A stretch of 64,000 nt of DNA from Clostridia bacterium (GCA_017403145.1 JAFQOO010000002.1:188408-252407), one strand, 5' to 3'. Shown: positions 37,703-47,924, counted from the first letter of the stretch. Notes: generated by a model from the letters alone, not told the origin. A program made the numbers and translations.

Positions 37703-39528
37703 TTAGAGAAGATTTAAGAAATATAGCAATAATAGCACACGTTGACCATGGTAAAACTACCTTGGTTGATGCGATGTTGCATCAAGGAGGCGTTTTCCGC
37801 GACAATCAAGTTGTTGAGGAATGTGTAATGGATAATAATCCTCTCGAAAGAGAACGTGGTATTACTATTCTTGCAAAAAATACTTCCTGTATGTATAAAG
37901 GCGTTAAAATAAACGTAGTTGATACTCCTGGACACGCGGACTTTTCCGGCGAAGTAGAAAGAGTATTAAAGATGATTAACGGTGTTGTTCTCTTGGTAGA
38001 TTCTTACGAAGGTCCCATGCCTCAAACTAGATTCGTTCTCCAAAAGGCTTTGGAAATGAATCATAAGATTATAATTTGTATAAACAAGGTTGATAAGCCC
38101 GATGCACGCCTTGCAGAGGTTTTAGACGAAGTATACGAGCTTTTGATAGACCTTAATGCAACTGACGAGCAATTAGATAGTCCTATAGTATATTGTTCAG
38201 GAAGGGCTGGCACAGCCTCGCTTTCGGCATCCACTCCCGGAACTAATTTGGCACCTTTGTTCGACACTATATTAAACCACATTGACCCTCCGGAAGGAGA
38301 TGAAGAAGCGCCTCTACAAGTTCTAGTTTCCGCTATAGATTATAATGAATACGTTGGTAGAATCGCTATCGGTAGAATTGAGCGTGGAGTAATGCAAGCA
38401 AATAGTGAAGTAGCAATTTGCAATTATCACGACGACAAACAATATAGGTCTAAAATTACGAACATATATCAGTTTACCGGTCTAACTAAAAGAACGGTTG
38501 AAACGGCTAAGGTTGGCGATATAGTAAGCTTTAGTGGTATAGAAAACGTTACCATTGGCGAAACCATATGCTCACCTCTTAACGTAGAACCTATCAGCTT
38601 TGTAAAGATTTCCGAGCCCACCCTACAAATGCTTTTTGCAGTAAACGATAGTCCGTTTGCAGGCAAGGAAGGAAAATTTGTTACGTCTAGACATCTTCGT
38701 GCTAGACTCTATAAAGAACTGTTAAAAGACGTTTCTTTAAAGGTAGACGATGGAGAGAGAGCAGATAGCTTTATAGTATCCGGTAGGGGAGAAATTCACC
38801 TTTCTATACTTATCGAAAATATGCGTAGAGAAGGATATGAATTCCAAGTATCAACTCCTAAAGTTATCAATAAGGAAATAGATGGTGTGCTATGTGAGCC
38901 CATAGAAAGATTGTTCGTAGACGTACCGGCTGAATGCGTTGGTACCGTTATGGAAAATATGGGTAAACGTCAAGGTGAATTGGTAAATATGACTCCTATG
39001 AATAGTCGCATAAAACTAGAGTTTGTTATCCCGGAACGTGGATTATTGGGATACCGCTCTGACTTTTTGACTGAAACGAGAGGCGAGGGTATTATGAATA
39101 GTATATTTGAAGGATACCAACCTTTAAAGGGAGCTATGCCTCGTCGTCAATATGGTGCTCTTGTCGCTTTCGAAACCGGTGAAGCAGTTACCTACGGACT
39201 ATATAATGCGCAAGGAAGAGGTGTTTTGTTTATCGAGCCCGGTACTCCTGTTTATGCAGGTATGGTAGTAGGTTACTCTCCTAAGCAAGAGGATATCGCA
39301 GTTAACGTATGTAAACGTAAACACGTAACCAATATGCGTGCAGCTGGTTCAGATGAAGCTTTAAGGCTAGAAACGCCTAGAAAGTTTTCACTTGAAGAAT
39401 GTATCGAGTTTATTGAACCCGACGAGTTGTTGGAAGTAACTCCTAAATCGTTACGTATCAGAAAACAAATTCTTTCACACGAGGAACGTATGCGTCAAGT
39501 TATGAAAGAACGTGGACTTAAAAAATAA
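37699..39528 (+). CDS. typA: Translational GTPase TypA/BipA
   Basis: An EF-G-like ribosomal GTPase involved in 50S assembly and stress growth. G1 AHVDHGKTTLVDAML, switch GITILAKNTS, G3 DTPGHADFSGEVERVL and G4 NKVDKPDA are in the first 140 residues; domains II, III and V follow, and the C-terminal BipA-specific region contains RGEGIMNSIFEGYQP and RKHVTNMRAAGSDEA. Length 609 is normal. Start codon ATG overlaps the preceding stop by 4 bases. Confidence 0.97.
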   Translation: MIREDLRNIAIIAHVDHGKTTLVDAMLHQGGVFRDNQVVEECVMDNNPLERERGITILAKNTSCMYKGVKINVVDTPGHADFSGEVERVLKMINGVVLLVDSYEGPMPQTRFVLQKALEMNHKIIICINKVDKPDARLAEVLDEVYELLIDLNATDEQLDSPIVYCSGRAGTASLSASTPGTNLAPLFDTILNHIDPPEGDEEAPLQVLVSAIDYNEYVGRIAIGRIERGVMQANSEVAICNYHDDKQYRSKITNIYQFTGLTKRTVETAKVGDIVSFSGIENVTIGETICSPLNVEPISFVKISEPTLQMLFAVNDSPFAGKEGKFVTSRHLRARLYKELLKDVSLKVDDGERADSFIVSGRGEIHLSILIENMRREGYEFQVSTPKVINKEIDGVLCEPIERLFVDVPAECVGTVMENMGKRQGELVNMTPMNSRIKLEFVIPERGLLGYRSDFLTETRGEGIMNSIFEGYQPLKGAMPRRQYGALVAFETGEAVTYGLYNAQGRGVLFIEPGTPVYAGMVVGYSPKQEDIAVNVCKRKHVTNMRAAGSDEALRLETPRKFSLEECIEFIEPDELLEVTPKSLRIRKQILSHEERMRQVMKERGLKK

Positions 39529-39548
39529 TTTTAAGGAGAGATAAAACT

Positions 39549-40361
39549 ATGGAAAAAATACTAGAGGGTATCAAAAATTTCCTATCAACGGGTAATAACC
39601 TAACGGTAGTGATTGTCATTTTGGCTATTGTTTTGGTGCTTCTTATCGCTGTTATCGTAACCTCTATTCAAAAAAGAAACGTAGAGAAAAAAGTAGCAAA
39701 AGAAGAAGCTTTGCTTAATGAAGAAGAAGCGATAGAAAACAAACCTTTGGATATTGAAACTATCGTTTTATCTCCCATTGTAGATGAGGAAGAAGAGAGC
39801 GGGGCTGTTGTAGTAAATAACGAAACCGCTACTCAAATTGCTGATGAAACGGTTATAATGACTCCCGTTAGAGAAAAGAAGAGACCTGTAAAAATGCCTA
39901 AAAATATAGTGCATATCCCTCAAGAAAAGGTTTCTAGTTTTGGCGAGCCCAATCCCTCTTCTAACGATGGGAAATTGCCCGGTACTGTACAAATTTATAA
40001 AGATACCGAAGGTAAATATCGTTTTAGATTCCATTCATCAAACAAATTTACATTGGGTCATTCTCAAGGCTATTTGGCAAAAGCGGCTTGCAAGAGCGGT
40101 ATTCGAGCAGTTGTTAGAGCAGCAAAAAACGCGAACGTTGTCGAAGTCGCTGATGAGAATTACGTAAGTTTGATAGGTAAATCGGTTTTTGAAATTTACA
40201 AAGATAAAGAAGACAAATTCCGTTTCCGTTTGATGTCTGCAAATGCTATGAATATACTAGCTTCACAAGGGTATTCTTCCAAAACTAATTGCCTTAAAGG
40301 AATTGAAAGCATACGAAGAATTGCCGAGTTCCATACAATCGTAGACGATACTTTAGCATAA
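39549..40361 (+). CDS. Membrane protein with two DUF1508 (YegP-type) domains
   Basis: One N-terminal transmembrane helix (about residues 18-38) is followed by a Lys/Glu linker to about residue 145 and two copies of the DUF1508 domain: GTVQIYKDTEGKYRFRFHSS and, about 70 residues on, FEIYKDKEDKFRFRLMSA. Each ends in a conserved SQGY-x-K segment. DUF1508 proteins are small and usually soluble with unknown function; a tandem form carried on a membrane anchor and cytoplasm-or-surface stalk is less common. A GGAG precedes ATG 39549. It follows typA by 20 bases and a terminator follows. Confidence 0.85.
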   Translation: MEKILEGIKNFLSTGNNLTVVIVILAIVLVLLIAVIVTSIQKRNVEKKVAKEEALLNEEEAIENKPLDIETIVLSPIVDEEEESGAVVVNNETATQIADETVIMTPVREKKRPVKMPKNIVHIPQEKVSSFGEPNPSSNDGKLPGTVQIYKDTEGKYRFRFHSSNKFTLGHSQGYLAKAACKSGIRAVVRAAKNANVVEVADENYVSLIGKSVFEIYKDKEDKFRFRLMSANAMNILASQGYSSKTNCLKGIESIRRIAEFHTIVDDTLA

Positions 40362-40386
40362 AGAGTCAATTAAACTTAACTTATTT

Positions 40387-40423
40387 ATGCGCGCGTACGT
40401 TAACGGACGCGCGTATTTATTTA
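40387..40423 (+). terminator. GC-rich terminator hairpin
   Basis: ATGCGCGCGT (40387-40396) pairs, with one G-T, with ACGCGCGTAT (40407-40416), followed by TTATTTATA. It ends the transcript running through typA and the DUF1508 gene. Confidence 0.7.
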
Positions 40424-40444
40424 TATATTATAAAAATTTCCCTA

Positions 40445-40473
40445 TTGACGAAATGGCACTTTTGGTATATTAT
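40445..40473 (+). promoter_or_regulatory. Promoter for the 2-hydroxyacid dehydrogenase gene
   Basis: TTGACG (40445-40450), 17-base spacer, TATTAT (40468-40473). Transcription would begin near 40480, so the TTG at 40473 cannot be the start codon. Confidence 0.65.
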
Positions 40474-40508
40474 TGTATATAGGAAAATTATATTGGGGAA
40501 CTTTGAAA

Positions 40509-41459
40509 TTGAAGATAGTAATTCTTGACGGATATTGTCTAAATCACGGAGATTTGTCTTGGGAAAAATTTAGTTCTCTAGGAGAAATTGTTTTATATGC
40601 TAGAACCCCTTACGATAAAATCGTAGAAAGGATGGGAGATGCTAGCGTTATGATAACCAATAAGTGTACTATTGATAAGAAAGTCCTTGATGAATTAAAA
40701 GAACTAAAATACGTTGGAGTTCTAGCAACTGGATATAATAACGTAGACGTAGATTATGCTCGTTCAAAAGGCGTTGTGGTAACAAATATCCCTGCATATA
40801 GCACAGAAAGTGTAGTTCAAACGGTTTTTGGATTGATTACCGAGTTGTATTCTGGGATAGGGTATCATAACGATACCGTTAAAAACGGAGATTGGGAGAG
40901 ATGTCAAGATTTTTGTTATTATAGAACCGGGATGCATCAATTGTTTGGTAAAACCATTGGCATTGTTGGGGCTGGTAGAATAGGGTTAAGAGTCAAAGAC
41001 GTAGCTAAGGCTTATGGTATGAACGTACTAATCTATAGTAAATCGCAACACGCGGTAGAAGATGGGTTTAAATATGCTACTACTCTTGAAGACTTATACG
41101 AAAACAGCGACATTGTTTCACTCAACTGTCCTTTAGATAGTTCGAATGAAAAAATGATAAATGAAGAATCACTTTCTCATTTTAAGAGTAATGCGATTCT
41201 TATAAATACAGCTAGAGGCGGATTAATTGATGAATTGGCTCTAGCGCAAGCACTTAATAATGGTAAGATAGCAGGGGCAGGGGTAGATGTATTGAGCAAA
41301 GAGCCTGCTTCAAGCGATAATCCATTATTAAAAGCAAAAAACATTGTTATTACACCGCACGTCGCGTGGGCAACAATTGAAGCTCGCCGAGCATTGATGG
41401 ATATAGCGGCTAATAACCTTACGGCTTTCTTGAATGGAAAACCAATTAACGTTGTATAA
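40509..41459 (+). CDS. D-2-hydroxyacid dehydrogenase (hydroxypyruvate/glycerate type)
   Basis: NAD(P)H-linked reduction of a 2-keto acid, most like glycerate/hydroxypyruvate reductases. The start MKIVILDGYCLNHGDLSWE is typical of that branch. Rossmann loop GIVGAGRIGLRV, catalytic Arg in NTARGGLIDE, Glu near SKEPAS and His in TPHVAWAT are present. The frame extends upstream to TTG 40473, but that lies in the promoter; TTG 40509, 8 bases behind GGGGAA, fits the family N terminus and gives 316 residues. TTG 40503 is another option. Confidence 0.9.
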   Translation: MKIVILDGYCLNHGDLSWEKFSSLGEIVLYARTPYDKIVERMGDASVMITNKCTIDKKVLDELKELKYVGVLATGYNNVDVDYARSKGVVVTNIPAYSTESVVQTVFGLITELYSGIGYHNDTVKNGDWERCQDFCYYRTGMHQLFGKTIGIVGAGRIGLRVKDVAKAYGMNVLIYSKSQHAVEDGFKYATTLEDLYENSDIVSLNCPLDSSNEKMINEESLSHFKSNAILINTARGGLIDELALAQALNNGKIAGAGVDVLSKEPASSDNPLLKAKNIVITPHVAWATIEARRALMDIAANNLTAFLNGKPINVV

Positions 41460-41497
41460 AAAACTTAAACAAAGAAGAATAGAAAGGAAGGATTATT

Positions 41498-43009
41498 ATG
41501 GAAAAAATTGCGATAATTGATTTAGGTAGCAACTCGGCAAGGCTTGTTATTGCAAACGTAATGCCTGGCGGTTATTTTATGGTTGTCGATGAACTAAAGG
41601 AACCTGTTAGACTAGCTCAAGATATGGAGATAGATGGTTTCTTACGTCCTATTCGTATTTCTCAAACCATTAAAACGCTACGCACCTTCCGTACTTTATA
41701 CGAAAGTCACGGGGTAACCAAAGTATTTGCATATGCAACGGCTGCAGTTAGACGTGCCAAAAACCAAAAATCGTTTATAGAAGAAGTACAAACCTCTTGT
41801 GGTATCAAATTGCAAGTCATTTCTCAAGAAGACGAAGCAACGTTCGTTTATCAAGGCGTTATAAATTCAATGGAAGTTCCTAAGGGCCTTATAGTTGATA
41901 TAGGCGGTGGTTCGGTTAAGCTTATATACTATAATAGAAGAGTTATGCTTGCTCAAGATACTTTGCCTTTTGGTGCATTGACATTAACCGAAAAGTTTAA
42001 AAATACCGGCACCCCCGAAGAATGTTTGCAAGCAATTACTCAATACGTTGGCGAACATCTGGACCAATTAGAGTGGTTCAAAGATTTGGACCCCGAAACT
42101 CAACTTATAGGTGTAGGTGGTTCATTGCGTAATTTAGGTAAAATAAGCAGAAAACTTAAGAAATATCCTTTGGATATGGCTCATAACTATCATATTTCTT
42201 ATCCTGAATTAGAGACTATTTACGATACCATCAAACCATTAGAGCCCGAAAAGTTGATGAGAATAAAGGGATTATCATCTGCAAGAGCAGATATTTTCCC
42301 CGCAGCATTGGCAGTTATTGAAGCAATTAAAACTCGCACCAACTTTAACGAGATAATAATAGGTGGAGCAGGTATGCGTGAAGGCGCTATGTTACGTTAC
42401 GCATATCCTACTATTGCAGAGAAGCCAATCAGTGATATACTAGGTCATAGCATATATACTTTGCTACATCATTTCAATATGAACATCCAACACGCAGAAC
42501 ACGTGTTTGATTTGAGTATGCAATTATTTAAGCAAGTTAAAGTTATACATAAATTACCTAGACCTTACGTTAAGATTTTGCGTGTAGCAAGTATGCTTCA
42601 CGACATTGGCTCAAGTATGAAGTTCTACGACCATCATAAGCATTCAATGTATATGATTTTGAATAGTAATTTGTATGGTATTCCTCAAAAGGATTTGATT
42701 ATGGCGGCTCTTGTAGCTGGACTACATTACAAAGATGGCTTGGAACAGTTAGACGTACAAAAATATCTTGACTTATTGAATGAAGAAGAAATTATTGCAG
42801 TTCGCAAGCTTGGTGTTATCGTAAGAATTGCCGAATGCTTCGACCGCAGTTGCGGTGGTGCTATAGTTGGAATATCATGTGACGTTTTGGGCGACTCGGT
42901 TATTCTCAAGACTAAATCACAAGGTGATTGCACTCTAGAAATAAAAGATGCCTTGACTGCGCTAGGCGATTTTAAACGTGCATTTAAAAAGAACCTAGAG
43001 ATATTATAA
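41498..43009 (+). CDS. ppx: Exopolyphosphatase Ppx/GppA with HD domain
   Basis: The N-terminal ~300 residues are the actin-like Ppx/GppA domain: IAIIDLGSNSARLVIANV, the second phosphate loop VDIGGGSVKLIYY and GVGGSLRNLGK. The C-terminal ~190 residues form an HD domain, with MLHDIGSSMKFYDHHKHS holding the metal ligands. Such enzymes degrade polyphosphate or remove phosphate from pppGpp; motifs do not tell which. Length 503 matches the long form. AAAGGAAGG precedes ATG 41498; the stop overlaps maf by one base. No polyphosphate kinase is in the window. Confidence 0.92.
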   Translation: MEKIAIIDLGSNSARLVIANVMPGGYFMVVDELKEPVRLAQDMEIDGFLRPIRISQTIKTLRTFRTLYESHGVTKVFAYATAAVRRAKNQKSFIEEVQTSCGIKLQVISQEDEATFVYQGVINSMEVPKGLIVDIGGGSVKLIYYNRRVMLAQDTLPFGALTLTEKFKNTGTPEECLQAITQYVGEHLDQLEWFKDLDPETQLIGVGGSLRNLGKISRKLKKYPLDMAHNYHISYPELETIYDTIKPLEPEKLMRIKGLSSARADIFPAALAVIEAIKTRTNFNEIIIGGAGMREGAMLRYAYPTIAEKPISDILGHSIYTLLHHFNMNIQHAEHVFDLSMQLFKQVKVIHKLPRPYVKILRVASMLHDIGSSMKFYDHHKHSMYMILNSNLYGIPQKDLIMAALVAGLHYKDGLEQLDVQKYLDLLNEEEIIAVRKLGVIVRIAECFDRSCGGAIVGISCDVLGDSVILKTKSQGDCTLEIKDALTALGDFKRAFKKNLEIL

Positions 43010-43560
43010 TGAAAGTTTTGTTAGCCTCCGGCTCACCTAGACGCAAAGAACTCTTGGGCGAAATAATCAAAGAGTTCGATATTAAAACCTATCCTACGAA
43101 CGAAGATTTCCTTGGCGAGACTCCCGAAGTGACCGTCAAGGAAATTGCTTTAAGGAAACTAAAAGCAGTACCTATCAAAGAAGACTATGATTTGATAATT
43201 GCTTCCGACACTTTGGTTTATAAGGATGGTGTGTACTATGGCAAGCCAAAAGATAAAGATGATGCGATAAGAATGCTTTTAGAACTTCAAGGCGTTACAC
43301 ACGTTGTATGCTCTGGAATTGCAATATATTTTAAAGGCGATGTGGAATGTTATGCAGATAGCACTTTGGTAACCTTTAACTCGCTATCCAGGGAACAAAT
43401 TGAAGAATATTTGGATACTTTTTATTGCTTGGATAAGGCTGGAGCATATGCAGTACAAGATGGCATTGTGGTTAAAAAAATAGAGGGTAGCTATACTAAC
43501 GTAGTAGGACTACCTATCGAAATATTAAGCAAAATTTTAAGAGAGAAAAACGTAATATAA
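43009..43560 (+). CDS. maf: Maf-family nucleotide pyrophosphatase
   Basis: A 183-residue Maf protein that hydrolyses dTTP/UTP or modified nucleotides to monophosphates. It begins MKVLLASGSPRRKELLGE, with the family nucleotide-binding Ser-x-Ser-Pro-Arg-Arg motif, and has the conserved IIASDTLVY acid site and KPKDKDDAIRML. Start coupled to ppx; the MreB-like gene follows 2 bases after the stop, recalling the maf-mre linkage common in bacteria. Confidence 0.95.
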   Translation: MKVLLASGSPRRKELLGEIIKEFDIKTYPTNEDFLGETPEVTVKEIALRKLKAVPIKEDYDLIIASDTLVYKDGVYYGKPKDKDDAIRMLLELQGVTHVVCSGIAIYFKGDVECYADSTLVTFNSLSREQIEEYLDTFYCLDKAGAYAVQDGIVVKKIEGSYTNVVGLPIEILSKILREKNVI

Positions 43561-43562
43561 CT

Positions 43563-44549
43563 ATGCAAAAACAAAAGATTGTAATTGACCCGGGTTCATC
43601 TAATATTACCATCTATGGAGGTGGTTACCTTTTGCGTGAACCTAACGTTTGCGTTATTAGAAGAGGAAATCACGTTGAACTTATTGCAGTTGGTAACGAT
43701 GCTCTAAAATTGAATGATTTACCCGAGCATTGTTCACTAGTTTACCCAGTTAGAGACGGGGTTGTTGTTCGCCCCGACGTTTTTGCAAAACTACTTGAAT
43801 ATTATTTGAGCGATATTATTTCTTTTTCGCTTGTAAATCCCGTTGAATTATACGTATTGATTCCTTCGGGGCTTTCTAGTGCCGAGCGTGAAAACATTGA
43901 ATTTGCAGTACAAAAGACAGGACATAAAGATATCACTTTAATAGAAAGTTTATTGGGTTTTGTTCCTATTCTGGGTGATGGTGATAATGCGGTGTGCTTG
44001 TTCGGTGGTGGTACTACTGAAATTGGCGTAGTTAATAAAGAGGGTATTGTATCGGCGTGTACGGTAAATATTTCGGGGAATACTATTAACGAAAAGATAA
44101 TAGACCAAGTTTTAAAAACATATAATTTGCGTATTAGTAATTCTACTGCCGAAAGGTTAAAAACCAGTATTGGTAGTTTGTACGATAATGATTTATCCGT
44201 ATTAACAATTACAGGTCAAGATATTTTGGATGGTAGAATCAAGAACGTAGAGATTTCTTCTAGTTCTTTACGTGCACCAATCTTGTGGTGTATAAAAAAA
44301 CTTGCAGAACTCATAGAAAGCGTTTTAACGACTATACCTACTAGTAAAATGGCTGATATTAGTGCAAGTGGCATTTATTGTGCTGGGGCAGGGGCTAACC
44401 TTGGTGGCTTAACAGATTATTTGGCGAAATATTTAAAATTACCCGTATACGTAGCTCAAGAACCAGAATCGATAGTGGTGAAAGGTGCGCTCGAACTAAT
44501 TAACGACAACGCCAATAGATATGCTATGATACTTGGCAATAAGAGGTAA
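43563..44549 (+). CDS. MreB-like actin-family protein (diverged)
   Basis: A 328-residue actin-fold protein of the MreB group, which organises wall synthesis along the cell. Matches to MreB are the first phosphate loop IDPGSSNITIYGGG (usually IDLGTANT), LVYPVRDGVVVRPD, PSGLSSAERENI, the second loop LFGGGTTEIGVVNKEGIV and STAERLKTSIGS. The first loop is altered (Asp-Pro-Gly for Asp-Leu-Gly), and several ATP-site residues differ from standard MreB, so activity may differ. It follows maf, the usual neighbour, but mreC, mreD and radC are missing; pgsA follows behind its own promoter. Confidence 0.8.
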   Translation: MQKQKIVIDPGSSNITIYGGGYLLREPNVCVIRRGNHVELIAVGNDALKLNDLPEHCSLVYPVRDGVVVRPDVFAKLLEYYLSDIISFSLVNPVELYVLIPSGLSSAERENIEFAVQKTGHKDITLIESLLGFVPILGDGDNAVCLFGGGTTEIGVVNKEGIVSACTVNISGNTINEKIIDQVLKTYNLRISNSTAERLKTSIGSLYDNDLSVLTITGQDILDGRIKNVEISSSSLRAPILWCIKKLAELIESVLTTIPTSKMADISASGIYCAGAGANLGGLTDYLAKYLKLPVYVAQEPESIVVKGALELINDNANRYAMILGNKR

Positions 44550-44564
44550 ATGCTTTAAAATAGT

Positions 44565-44593
44565 TTGTATATTTTATATAACTATGTTATAAT
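44565..44593 (+). promoter_or_regulatory. Promoter for pgsA-valS
   Basis: TATAAT at 44588-44593 with an extended TG at -14/-13 and a weak TTGTAT (44565-44570) at 17-base spacing. Its start point near 44600 falls in the left arm of the hairpin described next. Confidence 0.6.
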
Positions 44594-44625
44594 ACTCCTG
44601 ATAATTTATAGTCAGGAGTATTTTT
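44592..44625 (+). promoter_or_regulatory. Terminator-like hairpin burying the pgsA ribosome binding site
   Basis: ATACTCCTGA (44592-44601) pairs perfectly with TCAGGAGTAT (44612-44621), followed by TTTTT that runs straight into ATG 44626. The pgsA Shine-Dalgarno AGGAG (44614-44618) is inside the right arm. RNA reading through from upstream would fold it; RNA begun at the promoter near 44600 lacks nearly all the left arm, leaving the site free. Confidence 0.6.
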
Positions 44626-45282
44626 ATGAAAGAATTGTTGAAACAATTGTGGACTATACCCAATATGATTACTTTATTCCGTATTGTGGCAGTTCCTTTT
44701 ATGATGTGGACTACAATTGACACAAGCACTTATATTCAAGTTGGAAATTACGTTTTCCCAATAATTGGTCTAGTTATTTTATTTGTTGCTGCAACCTCCG
44801 ATTTATTCGATGGTTGGATTGCTAGAAAATTTAATCAAGGTTCACAATTGGGCGAAATTATCGACCCGTTTGCTGATAAAATTATGCAATGTGCAGCCAT
44901 CCTTTCATTGGTAATAATCGGATACGTTCATTGGGCTTTTATCGTAGTATTGCTAGCTAAAGAAGTTACTATGATAATCGGTGGCGCATTTATGGCAGGG
45001 GATAGCAAAAATATCAAAGCAAATTATATGGGCAAAGCTGCTTCATTCGTTATTTGCGTAGCTGTTATTATGAGTTATTTCCATGCATTCTGGGCAGAAA
45101 AAGTGTTTTACTTGGATTGGATAATACTCGGTGTCGGCTTGGTTTTAACGTATATTGCATTTTTCAATTATTTAATGCAAGCAATAGGTATCATTAAAAA
45201 TATTTTGGCTAAGAAAAAAGTTGCTAAAGAAAATTCTATGGATGAAACTCAATCAACCATAGATGCAGAAGAAAATAAATAA
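44626..45282 (+). CDS. pgsA: Phosphatidylglycerophosphate synthase
   Basis: Integral membrane CDP-alcohol phosphatidyltransferase that joins CDP-diacylglycerol and glycerol-3-phosphate, first step to phosphatidylglycerol. The full motif D-G-x2-A-R-x8-G-x3-D-x3-D is seen as [20 protein letters not shown] then FAD. About six hydrophobic helices; length 218 with a charged C-terminal tail of about 25 residues. Its start abuts a hairpin (see the preceding entry). It is 14 bases ahead of valS, so they are co-transcribed. Confidence 0.93.
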   Translation: MKELLKQLWTIPNMITLFRIVAVPFMMWTTIDTSTYIQVGNYVFPIIGLVILFVAATSDLFDGWIARKFNQGSQLGEIIDPFADKIMQCAAILSLVIIGYVHWAFIVVLLAKEVTMIIGGAFMAGDSKNIKANYMGKAASFVICVAVIMSYFHAFWAEKVFYLDWIILGVGLVLTYIAFFNYLMQAIGIIKNILAKKKVAKENSMDETQSTIDAEENK

Positions 45283-45296
45283 TAGTTGAGGTAAGT

Positions 45297-47924
45297 ATGG
45301 AACTCCCTAAAAATTTTGAACCACAAAGTTTTGAAAATAGTATATATCAAGAATGGGAAAATGCAGGATATTTTCGTCCTGAGGTAGATAAGAACAAGAC
45401 TCCTTTTTCGATAGTTATTCCGCCACCCAATATTACCGGACAACTACACATGGGACACGCTCTCAATAACACCATACAAGATACTATTATCCGTCATAAG
45501 CGCATGCAAGGATATTCTACTTTATGGTTACCCGGAACCGACCACGCAAGTATTGCTACCGAAGTAAAAATCGTTGATAAATTGCGCGAAGAAGGTTTAG
45601 ATAAAGAAACCATTGGCAGAGAAGAGTTTTTAAAGAGAGCCTATGAGTGGAAGGATACTTATGGTGGTAAAATTGTAAAACAACTTCGTAGATTGGGTTC
45701 TTCTTGCGATTGGTCTAGAGAAGCTTTTACAATGGACGAGCGTTGCTCCAAAGCCGTTAGAGAAGTTTTTGTAAACTTATACAAGAAAGGCTTAATATAT
45801 CAAGGAAGTCGTATTATAAACTGGTGTCCCCATTGTGAAACCGCGCTATCTGATGCTGAGGTAGAGTACGAAGAAAAAGCTGGCTTCTTGTGGCATATTC
45901 GTTATCCCTACGTTGATGGTTCGGGTTATTTGATTATTGCTACCACACGTCCAGAAACATTACTTGGCGATACCGCTGTTGCAGTTAACCCTAAAGACCC
46001 TCGTTATACCGACAAAATAGGCAAGATGCTAAAATTGCCTTTAACCGATAGAGAAATACCGATTATTGCAGACGACTACGTTGAGCTTGATTTTGGTACC
46101 GGTTGTGTAAAAATTACACCCGCCCACGACCCCAATGACTTTGAAGTTGGTTTACGTCATAACCTTGAGGTTATAAGAGTTATGGACGATGCAGGTATCA
46201 TAAATGAAAACGGATACGCATACGTAGGTCTTGATAGGGATGAAGCTAGAAAGAAAATTGTAGAAGACCTAGAAAAGCTTGGCTTAATGGAAAAAATCGA
46301 GCCCTATACCCATAACGTAGGTGAATGTTATCGTTGTAAAGCGGTTGTCGAACCCATTGTAAGTAAGCAATGGTTTGTTAAAATGGAAGACCTTGCTAAT
46401 CCTGCACTAAAAGTAGTTCGCGATGGTAAGATTAAATTTATACCCGAAAGATTTGCTAAGACCTATTACAATTGGATGGAGAACATAAAGGATTGGTGTA
46501 TTTCTCGTCAACTTTGGTGGGGACATCGTATTCCTGCGTGGTATTGCCCCGATTGTGGCGAAGTTATAGTAGAAAAAGAGGACCCCACTTGTTGTCCTAA
46601 GTGTGGTTGTAAGAACATCCACCAAGACGAAGACGTATTGGATACTTGGTTTAGCTCTGCTTTGTGGCCGTTCTCTACTTTAGGATTCCCAGATAAGACT
46701 GAAGAGCTTGATTATTTTTATCCCACTAACGTTCTAGTTACCGCATACGATATAATTTTCTTCTGGGTAGCAAGAATGATATTCTCCGGTTTAGAACATA
46801 TGGGTGAAATACCTTTCCCCGAAGTACTAATTCACGGCATTGTTAGGGATGCAAAAGGTAGAAAAATGTCTAAATCTTTAGGTAACGGTATCGACCCGTT
46901 AGAATTGATTGATAAGTATGGCGCAGATGCTTTAAGATTTAGCTTAACTACGGGTGTTGCTCCCGGCTCTGATATAAGGTTTAGTGAAGATAAGATTGAG
47001 CCCGCACGTAACTTCTTGAACAAACTATGGAATGCTTCTAGGTTTGTACTTATGAATAGCGAAGGTAAAACTCTACCTAAACTAGGAACCTTTAAGTATA
47101 CTCCTGCTGATAAGTGGATTTTATATAAGCTTAATAAAGTAACTCGTGATATAAATAATTATCTAAAGAAATATGAACTAGGTATGGCAAATGCCGCTTT
47201 ATACGACTTTATTTGGTCTGATTTCTGCGATTGGTATATCGAGTTAACCAAGCCAGCTTTATACGCAGATAACGAAAAGGCTAAGCTTGCTACGTTGTCG
47301 GTATTAACGTACGTTCTAAAGCAAATCCTTAAGCTTATGCACCCCTTCACCCCCTTCATTACGGAACGTATTTGGATGGAATGTGGCGAAGAAAAAACTA
47401 TAATGTTAGCAAAATATCCTGAATATAAAAGAAATCATAATTTCGTTGAAGACTTTGAAAAATTCGAAGCTATTAAGGAAATTATCCGTTCCGTCCGTAA
47501 TCTTAGAGCAGAAATGGACGTACCGGTATCTAAGAAGCTAAATCTATACGTTGTAAGTAGCAATGAAAGCTACGTAGCAATGAATGAAAGCTATATCAAA
47601 AAGCTTGCAAACGTAGAAACTGTATCCTTTGTTGTTTCTAAGAGCGAAGTAACCGAAAAGAGTGTATCAATCGTTACCAGTGGTACCGAAGTATATATTC
47701 CCTTAGGTGAACTAGTTGACGTTGATAAGGAAATGCAACGTTTGAATAAAGAATTGAAGATTATGGAGGGCGAGATTAAGCGTAGTGAAGGAATGCTTAA
47801 TAACCCCGGATTCGTTGCAAAAGCACCTAAACAATTGATTGAAAACGAAAAAGCAAAATTGCAAGTTAACACCGAGAAGAAGGCAAAACTTCTTGAGCGT
47901 ATAGAAGAACTCAAAAATATGTAA
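45297..47924 (+). CDS. valS: Valyl-tRNA synthetase
   Basis: Class Ia synthetase of 875 residues. HMGH in [17 protein letters not shown], editing domain with [17 protein letters not shown], zinc-type CxxC pairs (YCPDCG and CCPKCG), KMSKS in [14 protein letters not shown], then anticodon-binding helices and the C-terminal coiled coil (from about residue 810) typical of ValRS. Only 14 bases separate it from pgsA, with no T-box. A strong terminator follows directly and touches the minD start codon. Confidence 0.97.
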   Translation: MELPKNFEPQSFENSIYQEWENAGYFRPEVDKNKTPFSIVIPPPNITGQLHMGHALNNTIQDTIIRHKRMQGYSTLWLPGTDHASIATEVKIVDKLREEGLDKETIGREEFLKRAYEWKDTYGGKIVKQLRRLGSSCDWSREAFTMDERCSKAVREVFVNLYKKGLIYQGSRIINWCPHCETALSDAEVEYEEKAGFLWHIRYPYVDGSGYLIIATTRPETLLGDTAVAVNPKDPRYTDKIGKMLKLPLTDREIPIIADDYVELDFGTGCVKITPAHDPNDFEVGLRHNLEVIRVMDDAGIINENGYAYVGLDRDEARKKIVEDLEKLGLMEKIEPYTHNVGECYRCKAVVEPIVSKQWFVKMEDLANPALKVVRDGKIKFIPERFAKTYYNWMENIKDWCISRQLWWGHRIPAWYCPDCGEVIVEKEDPTCCPKCGCKNIHQDEDVLDTWFSSALWPFSTLGFPDKTEELDYFYPTNVLVTAYDIIFFWVARMIFSGLEHMGEIPFPEVLIHGIVRDAKGRKMSKSLGNGIDPLELIDKYGADALRFSLTTGVAPGSDIRFSEDKIEPARNFLNKLWNASRFVLMNSEGKTLPKLGTFKYTPADKWILYKLNKVTRDINNYLKKYELGMANAALYDFIWSDFCDWYIELTKPALYADNEKAKLATLSVLTYVLKQILKLMHPFTPFITERIWMECGEEKTIMLAKYPEYKRNHNFVEDFEKFEAIKEIIRSVRNLRAEMDVPVSKKLNLYVVSSNESYVAMNESYIKKLANVETVSFVVSKSEVTEKSVSIVTSGTEVYIPLGELVDVDKEMQRLNKELKIMEGEIKRSEGMLNNPGFVAKAPKQLIENEKAKLQVNTEKKAKLLERIEELKNM

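Noticed and set aside
45283..45296. Possible T-box before valS
   Set aside because: Only 14 bases separate pgsA and valS, so there is no room for one.
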